From an uncultured Campylobacter sp. (GTDB lineage: Bacteria; Campylobacterota; Campylobacteria; Campylobacterales; Campylobacteraceae), in NCBI RefSeq assembly GCF_938045775.1, contig NZ_CALIBH010000059.1, positions 1-10,988 on the forward strand: a DNA stretch of 10,988 nucleotides, given 5' to 3'. Positions 6,744-10,988 of this stretch are shown in pieces (the stretch's first letter is position 1; each line of letters starts with the position of its first letter). Position numbers and translations under genes: made by a program. Below the pieces are notes generated by a model. That model did not search any database. It saw nothing but the letters and a program-made list of their open reading frames with translations, and was not told where the DNA came from.

Positions 6744-8465
6744 TTATCCTTTGCTGGGATCTACCCTATAGCAGCCGAGCTCCGCTCCTTTAGCGTCCAT
6801 TACGTGCACGGCGCAAGCGATGCAAGGATCGTAAGAGTGGATGCGGCGGATAATCTCTAGCGGTTTGGAAAGATCGGCAAGTTTAAGCCCGATCAAGCAG
6901 GATTCGTAAGCGCCCATAGCGCCGTCTTTGTCCTTTGGCGTGGCGTTCCAAGTAGACGGCACGACCGCCTGCCAGTTTTTGATGACGCCCTTTTCGATCC
7001 TGCACCAGTGGCTAAGTGCGCCGCGCGGTACGTGACCGATATAGCGACCTTTGTACTCTTTGGAGTTATCGATTACATATTTTGCGCAGGTTTCAGTATC
7101 GCCGCTTTTGATATTTGCGATCAAATTTTCTAGCGCAATCAGTCCGTTGTCGGCTACGACTTTAGCCTCGATCATACGGCATGCCGTTCGTCCAAGCGTC
7201 GAAAATACCGCTTCAAGCGGCAAGCCGGCGTCTTTTAGGAATTGATCCACGACCTTTACTACGCGCTCGTTTTTCTTGGCGTAATTTACCACGATATTTG
7301 CAAGCGGTCCCACCTGAAGCGGCTTGCCGTCGTAGCGCGGAGCCTTGATCCAGGTGTATTTGCCCTGGGTATCGAGCACCTTCGTATGCGCTTCTTTGCC
7401 GTGCGCGTCGATGCTCTGTCCGTCCTTAAGGCCCGTATAATTCGGCTCTTGCTCGCCGTCGTAAGGATGAAGCGCCGCATCGTTTTTATACCACGCATGC
7501 GTTGCCTCCTCGGTAATCTTGTTCTCATCAAGCTCCAAAACCTTGCTAATATCGCCGTTCATAATCATGCCGCTTTGAAATAGCCATTCGTTCTTTGAAA
7601 GCTGAAATTCTTGATGAGTCCATAAATTTGCCACGCCGATATCATTTAGCACGCTAGGTTCATTACTGTAAGCTTTGGCAGCCATTACTAGATCAGGATA
7701 GTAGGCACGATTTACGAAGTCTGCGACCTCTTTAAATTTAGACATATATTCGCCAAGTCTCGCAGGACTTAGGATATCCATCACGCAGGTGACGCCGCCT
7801 ACGGTGAGGCTTTGCGGATGAGGCTGCTTCGCACCAAATATCGCCATCATCTGAGCCGCCGTGCGCTGAATGCGCAAACACTCAAGATAATGTGAAAGAG
7901 CGATCAAATTTTGCTCCGGGCTAAGCTTATATGTAGGATGGCCGAAGTAGGCATTGGCAAAAGGCCCCAAAGCGCCTTTTTTAACGAAAGCGCCTACGCG
8001 ATCTTGCACCTCTTTTAGTTTATCCGCACCGCACGCATAAGGGGTGTCGCAGTATTTAAACGCCTCCTCGCTCGCCTTTTTAGGATCGGCGCTAAGAGCG
8101 CTTACTACATCTACGAAATCAAGTCCGTGAAGTTGATAAAAATGCACCGGATGATCGTGCAAAAATAGCGCGTTAGCCATCAGCGTGCGCGTCAGCAAGG
8201 CATTTAACGGCGGAGTTATGCCGAGGGCGTTTTCTACCGCGACGATGCCCGCTTTGTAGTGCGAGAAGGTGCAGACGCCGCAAATTCTTTGCATAAAAAA
8301 TCCTGCATCGCGCGGATCTCTGTTTTTTACTATGGTCTCAAGCCCGCGCCATAGCGTCGAGCTGCTATAAGCCTCGCGGACGACGTTTTCATCATCCACT
8401 ACGACCTCTATTCTTAAATGTCCCTCTATTCTGGTTATCGGATCTATTACGATTCTTTGCGACAT
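6744..8465 (-). CDS. hydB: HydB, large subunit of the uptake [NiFe] hydrogenase
   Basis: This is the catalytic subunit, which carries the Ni-Fe(CN)2CO centre and splits H2 on the periplasmic face. The 573-residue protein begins with the conserved RIVIDPITRIEGH. The L1 motif RICGVCTFSH (residues 60-69) gives nickel ligands Cys62 and Cys65, and the L2 motif DPCIACAVH (546-554) gives Cys548 and Cys551. Nineteen residues follow His554; this is the peptide that HydD should remove, leaving a mature protein ending at His554. It lacks its own signal peptide and is expected to be exported with HydA by the Tat route. The start is preceded by AAGGGGA and lies two bases after the hydA stop. The length is typical. 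Confidence 0.97.
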   Translation of the reverse strand: MSQRIVIDPITRIEGHLRIEVVVDDENVVREAYSSSTLWRGLETIVKNRDPRDAGFFMQRICGVCTFSHYKAGIVAVENALGITPPLNALLTRTLMANALFLHDHPVHFYQLHGLDFVDVVSALSADPKKASEEAFKYCDTPYACGADKLKEVQDRVGAFVKKGALGPFANAYFGHPTYKLSPEQNLIALSHYLECLRIQRTAAQMMAIFGAKQPHPQSLTVGGVTCVMDILSPARLGEYMSKFKEVADFVNRAYYPDLVMAAKAYSNEPSVLNDIGVANLWTHQEFQLSKNEWLFQSGMIMNGDISKVLELDENKITEEATHAWYKNDAALHPYDGEQEPNYTGLKDGQSIDAHGKEAHTKVLDTQGKYTWIKAPRYDGKPLQVGPLANIVVNYAKKNERVVKVVDQFLKDAGLPLEAVFSTLGRTACRMIEAKVVADNGLIALENLIANIKSGDTETCAKYVIDNSKEYKGRYIGHVPRGALSHWCRIEKGVIKNWQAVVPSTWNATPKDKDGAMGAYESCLIGLKLADLSKPLEIIRRIHSYDPCIACAVHVMDAKGAELGCYRVDPSKG

Positions 8466-8467
8466 GA

Positions 8468-9613
8468 TTATTCCCCTTTATCTTTCTTAAATGACGCAAT
8501 CGCCGCGTGTGCCGCTACCGCAACACCCGTGATCGCTAAAATTCCGACACCTATCTTATCTGCGGTAGCATCAGCGCCGAGCCCGCCGAAAACGCTTTCG
8601 TAAAGACGATCCGCCAAAGGCTCCTCAAAAGGTCCCATATGATCCCAAAAATCAGGCTCCGAGCAGCCTATGCAGCCGTGACCGGCCTGTACCGGCCAGC
8701 TAGTGTGGGAGTTGAAGCGCTCGCGCGAGCAGTTATTAAATGTATAAGGGCCCTTGCAGCCTACTTTATAAAGGCAATATCCGTCTTTTGCGCCCGCATC
8801 GCCGAAGCTTTCTACAAATTCGCCCGCGTCGAAATGTCCGCGACGCTCGCACAGATCGTGGATGCGCAGCCCGTAAGCCCATTTCGGTCGGTTGTAAACG
8901 TCAAGGCTTGGAAGCGTGCCGAAAAGGATGAAATTTAGCACGTTGCCGACGATATTTTTTTCGCTAGGCGGACAGCCCGGGACGTTGATGACGGGTTTGT
9001 TTATGATTTTGTCCAAACCTACGGCGCCGGTCGGATTCGGAGCCGCGGCTTGGATACCGCCGAAGCTCGAACAGGTGCCGATCGCAAATATCGCCGCAGC
9101 GCCTTTGGCAGCATCTTTGCAGTGCTGAGCTCCGCTCTTGCCCTCAGGTCCGACGGTTAGGAAAAATTCATTTTTCCCGCTTGGAATTCCACCCTCTACC
9201 ATCAAGATATAGCGCCCCTTGTATTTTTCGATCGCGCCCTCTAAATTTTCCTCGGCTTGCCAGCCTGCGGCAGCCATTATCGTCTCGTGGTATTCTAGGC
9301 TGATGTAATCAAATATAAGGCTGTCGATGCTAGGCGTGTCGGTGCGCAGCAAGCTCTCGCTACAGCCCGTGCACTCCGCCACATGAAGCCAGATCACAGG
9401 CAAGCGATCCGCAAGCTCCGCAGCTCGCGCCACGCTAGGCGCAAATGCGGCCGGAAGACCGAGCATCGCGGTCATCGCTCCGCTCCATTTCATAAAATCG
9501 CGGCGCGAAAAACCCTTGCTTTTAAGCCTTTCTTGTATGCTTTCCTCCGCTTTTATTCGCGGCAAACGCTCAACGGCATCAAGTCTAGCCGAAATTTGAG
9601 CTAAATCAACCAT
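8468..9613 (-). CDS. hydA: HydA, small subunit of the uptake [NiFe] hydrogenase
   Basis: HydA is the electron-transfer subunit with three iron-sulfur clusters, exported folded with HydB to the periplasmic side of the membrane. The 381-residue precursor has a twin-arginine signal, SRRDFMK at residues 36-42, a hydrophobic stretch, and a likely cleavage site after ARA (residue 64). Proximal [4Fe-4S] ligands are Cys81, Cys84, Cys181 and Cys214; distal ligands are His252, Cys255, Cys280 and Cys286; medial [3Fe-4S] ligands are Cys295, Cys314 and Cys317. The proximal motif is ECTGCSE, without the additional cysteines (CTCC) of oxygen-tolerant enzymes, so a standard oxygen-sensitive type is likely. 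A C-terminal hydrophobic helix (about 354-375) should bind HydC. AGGAGGA precedes the ATG by four bases. It is the first gene of the operon. Confidence 0.97.
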   Translation of the reverse strand: MVDLAQISARLDAVERLPRIKAEESIQERLKSKGFSRRDFMKWSGAMTAMLGLPAAFAPSVARAAELADRLPVIWLHVAECTGCSESLLRTDTPSIDSLIFDYISLEYHETIMAAAGWQAEENLEGAIEKYKGRYILMVEGGIPSGKNEFFLTVGPEGKSGAQHCKDAAKGAAAIFAIGTCSSFGGIQAAAPNPTGAVGLDKIINKPVINVPGCPPSEKNIVGNVLNFILFGTLPSLDVYNRPKWAYGLRIHDLCERRGHFDAGEFVESFGDAGAKDGYCLYKVGCKGPYTFNNCSRERFNSHTSWPVQAGHGCIGCSEPDFWDHMGPFEEPLADRLYESVFGGLGADATADKIGVGILAITGVAVAAHAAIASFKKDKGE

Positions 9614-9617
9614 AATG

Positions 9618-9624
9618 TCCTCCT
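9618..9624 (-). promoter_or_regulatory. Ribosome binding site of hydA
   Basis: The minus strand reads AGGAGGA, then CATT, then the ATG at 9613. It is the strongest Shine-Dalgarno in the window and fixes the hydA start. Confidence 0.85.
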
Positions 9625-9642
9625 GAAATTTAGGATATTTTT

Positions 9643-9662
9643 AAATGGCATTCTATCAAAAT
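9643..9662 (-). promoter_or_regulatory. Candidate promoter of the hydABCDE operon (-10 region)
   Basis: On the minus strand an AATTTTGATAGAATGCC stretch gives the hexamer TAGAAT at 9655-9650, preceded by a T-run, as in Campylobacter vegetative promoters, which often lack a clear -35. Transcription would begin near 9643, about 30 bases upstream of the hydA ATG. Just upstream, at 9673-9678, is the short palindrome GTGCAC; whether it binds a regulator is unknown. Confidence 0.45.
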
Positions 9663-9915
9663 TTAGAATTCGTGCACCTTAAATTTCGTTAGATTTAATT
9701 AAAATTTTATATTTATTCGCCGCTTAAAGTTAAAAATTTACTTAATAAATTCTTGCTTAAATTGGGCTTTTTAGACAGGCCCAGTACGGCTTGGTGCAAT
9801 TAAATTTAAGTGCGTTTAAATTTATAAAATTTAAGGGGCAGATTGAAATTTAACGCTGCAAGCGAAGCATTAAATTTTATGAAGTGAGCATTAAATTTAA
9901 TAAAGCGCCGAATTT

Positions 9916-9950
9916 TAAAGACACTCAAATTTTAATTAAAAGCGTCTTTA
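9916..9950. terminator. Possible weak hairpin between the lemA-like gene and hydA
   Basis: A seven-base stem (TAAAGAC with GTCTTTA) encloses an AT-rich loop containing a perfect 12-base palindrome. It lies downstream of the lemA-like stop and upstream of the hyd promoter, so it could be a terminator or an operator. The stem is weak and there is no clean T-tract, so this is a tentative call. Confidence 0.2.
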
Positions 9951-10051
9951 TAATTCAGTAGGCGGTGTGTTTGATTTTATATCATTTATTGCTTAATTGT
10001 CCCGCGTTAAATTCCATCTCACGGAATTTATAGGCCGCTAGCCCGAGCTTG

Positions 10052-10731
10052 TTAAGACTTACCGGCTTTTTCATCTTCGGTTGAAGTAGCGGAAGTATCA
10101 CTATTTGTATCATATTTAGATTTTATGACACCATCAGCCATATCTGCGATATTCTTTTTGACGCTTGAAGCGGTATCTACGATTTTTTTTGCTCGATGCA
10201 TTGATAGCGTCTTTTAGCTTCAAACTATCATCTTTCTCAAAAAATTTATTATTTTCGCTAAAATTGTCGTCGCTAATATTAAAATACGGAACTATATCAA
10301 ACGATAATTTTGATGCCACGAATATCTGTGGCACGGCGTTTCTATATGAATTATAGGCATTGACGGTGGAGTTATAACTTTCGCGTTTTTCTAGAATATC
10401 TTGTTCAATAGTTTCTAATTTGATGCATAAGGGTTTGATAGGTCTGATTGGCTTTAAGCTCAGGGTAGGCTTGCGATAGCGCGCCGACGCTTTGGGCGGC
10501 ATTTAATGAATTGGATAAATTTATATGCGTAAAACGCTCGCTTTCATCGTATTGAGCGGCAATATCGATGACCTGCCTGGCTAGATCATTGCGTTTTTTG
10601 AGCCTGGCTTGGATATTTGAAAACTGCTCTCTAATATCTTGCATTTTGGCTTGCAAATTATTATAGATACGGACTACGAAAAATGCGATTAATCCTACGA
10701 TTAAAAGCAAGAAAAATATGAAAGAACTCAT
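10052..10731 (-). pseudogene. lemA: LemA-family protein gene with two apparent frameshifts
   Basis: The first frame starts at 10731 after AAAGGATAAACG and encodes an N-terminal membrane helix (residues about 3-22) followed by the LemA pattern QFSNIQARLKKRNDLARQVI. It stops at 10405 just after TYQTLMHQI. The family sequence resumes in the next frame as LETIEQDILEKRESYNSTVNAYN, then VPQIFVASKLSF; the shift lies at an AAA triplet (plus strand 10419-10421). A second shift at an eight-A run (10183-10190) restores IVDTASSVKKNIADMADG and a natural end at 10052. Removing one A at each site gives one 225-residue protein, close to the family's usual length of about 190-200. LemA proteins are membrane-anchored helical proteins of uncertain function. 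The cause could be true decay, slippage or sequencing error. Confidence 0.8.
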
Positions 10732-10906
10732 CGTTTATCCTTTGAAATAAAATTTTGTAATTTTAGTAAAATTAATCTTAAATCAGCTTTTAAATTTAAC
10801 GGAATTCCATTAGATGCGGCATTAAATTCTAAAATTTAATTTAGCATGCGCTTGCAATGCGAAATTTCTTAAAATTTTAACGCAAGGCCAATTTAAATCC
10901 GCGCCG
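10732..10906 (-). promoter_or_regulatory. AT-rich leader of the lemA-like gene
   Basis: This 175-base gap separates the lemA-like start from the stop of the gene fragment above it. A possible -10 hexamer, TAAAAT, lies near 10763-10768 on the minus strand in a T-rich setting, about 35 bases before the ATG. I see no clear hairpin terminator for the upstream gene. Confidence 0.25.
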
Positions 10907-10988
10907 TTATTTTTCATTTTTCGCTTCGCTTAGAATATCCAAATCCTTGTTATACACCTTGGTATCTACTTCAAAAATTCCAAGCAGC
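10907..10988 (-). CDS. C-terminal fragment of an unidentified protein
   Basis: One minus-strand frame is open from the window edge for 26 codons, to a TAA at 10907-10909. It reads LLGIFEVDTKVYNKD, then LDILSEAKNEK at the end. The composition looks like real coding sequence, and a gene ending here fits the strand of its neighbours. The fragment is too short to assign a family. Confidence 0.45.
   Translation of the reverse strand, partial: LLGIFEVDTKVYNKDLDILSEAKNEK

Larger units (their letters stand above)
9625..10051. other. AT-rich intergenic region between hydA and the lemA-like gene
   Basis: About 430 bases without a supportable gene. It holds the candidate hyd promoter at its low end and a dense cluster of AAATTT words (six between 9802 and 9898). 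Within it GCATTAAATTT occurs twice, at 9867-9877 and 9888-9898, 21 nt apart. An inverted repeat, TAAAGAC at 9916-9922 and GTCTTTA at 9944-9950, flanks the palindrome TTTTAATTAAAA at 9930-9941. No open frame on either strand looks coding. Confidence 0.6.

Noticed and set aside
8468..9613. An oxygen-tolerant hydrogenase
   Set aside because: The proximal cluster motif is ECTGCSE and lacks the additional cysteines of the oxygen-tolerant type.
9763..9783. Hairpin TGGGC/GCCCA as a terminator
   Set aside because: Five-base stem with an 11-base loop and no following T-tract in a sensible orientation; too weak to call.

Overview
The window looks like a chromosomal segment of a host-associated Campylobacterota bacterium, most likely one of the more GC-rich Campylobacter species. 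The evidence is the gene order hydA-hydB-hydC-hydD-hydE, the arrangement I know from Wolinella, Helicobacter and Campylobacter uptake hydrogenases, and the very frequent AAATTT words. The species assignment is an inference. Every gene I can support lies on the minus strand, so transcription runs from high to low coordinates.

Layout from the high end: 10907-10988 is the C-terminal tail of an unidentified gene. 10052-10731 is a LemA-family gene broken by two apparent +1 frameshifts, each at an A-run. 9625-10051 is an AT-rich spacer with a plausible promoter for the hydrogenase operon. 9613 down to 3645 is a compact operon: hydA (Tat-exported [NiFe] small subunit), hydB (large subunit), hydC (diheme cytochrome b anchor), hydD (endopeptidase that matures HydB) and hydE (accessory protein whose C-terminal half resembles HypF). 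Junctions range from a 17-nt overlap to a 3-nt gap. 3360-3644 is a spacer, and 3359 down to the window edge is hypF, which runs off the low end.

Together these genes make a membrane-bound, periplasm-facing H2-uptake hydrogenase that passes electrons to menaquinone. HypF supplies the carbamoyl group that becomes the CN ligands of the active site, and HydD trims the HydB C-terminus after nickel insertion.

The striking observation is that the two maturation enzymes, HypF and HydD, are interrupted in frame by long, hydrophilic, degenerate-repeat inserts. HypF has three (about 185, 218 and 266 residues), so the window part alone is 1,119 codons; a normal HypF is about 750 residues in full. HydD has one of about 85 residues. 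The inserts fall between intact conserved motifs and leave the catalytic residues in place. The HypF and HydD inserts share a DNA word in the same reading frame (encoding SQNSA). The structural genes hydA, hydB and hydC have normal lengths and carry none. I read the hypF translation by hand from the reverse complement; it stays open and in frame from the ATG to the window edge.
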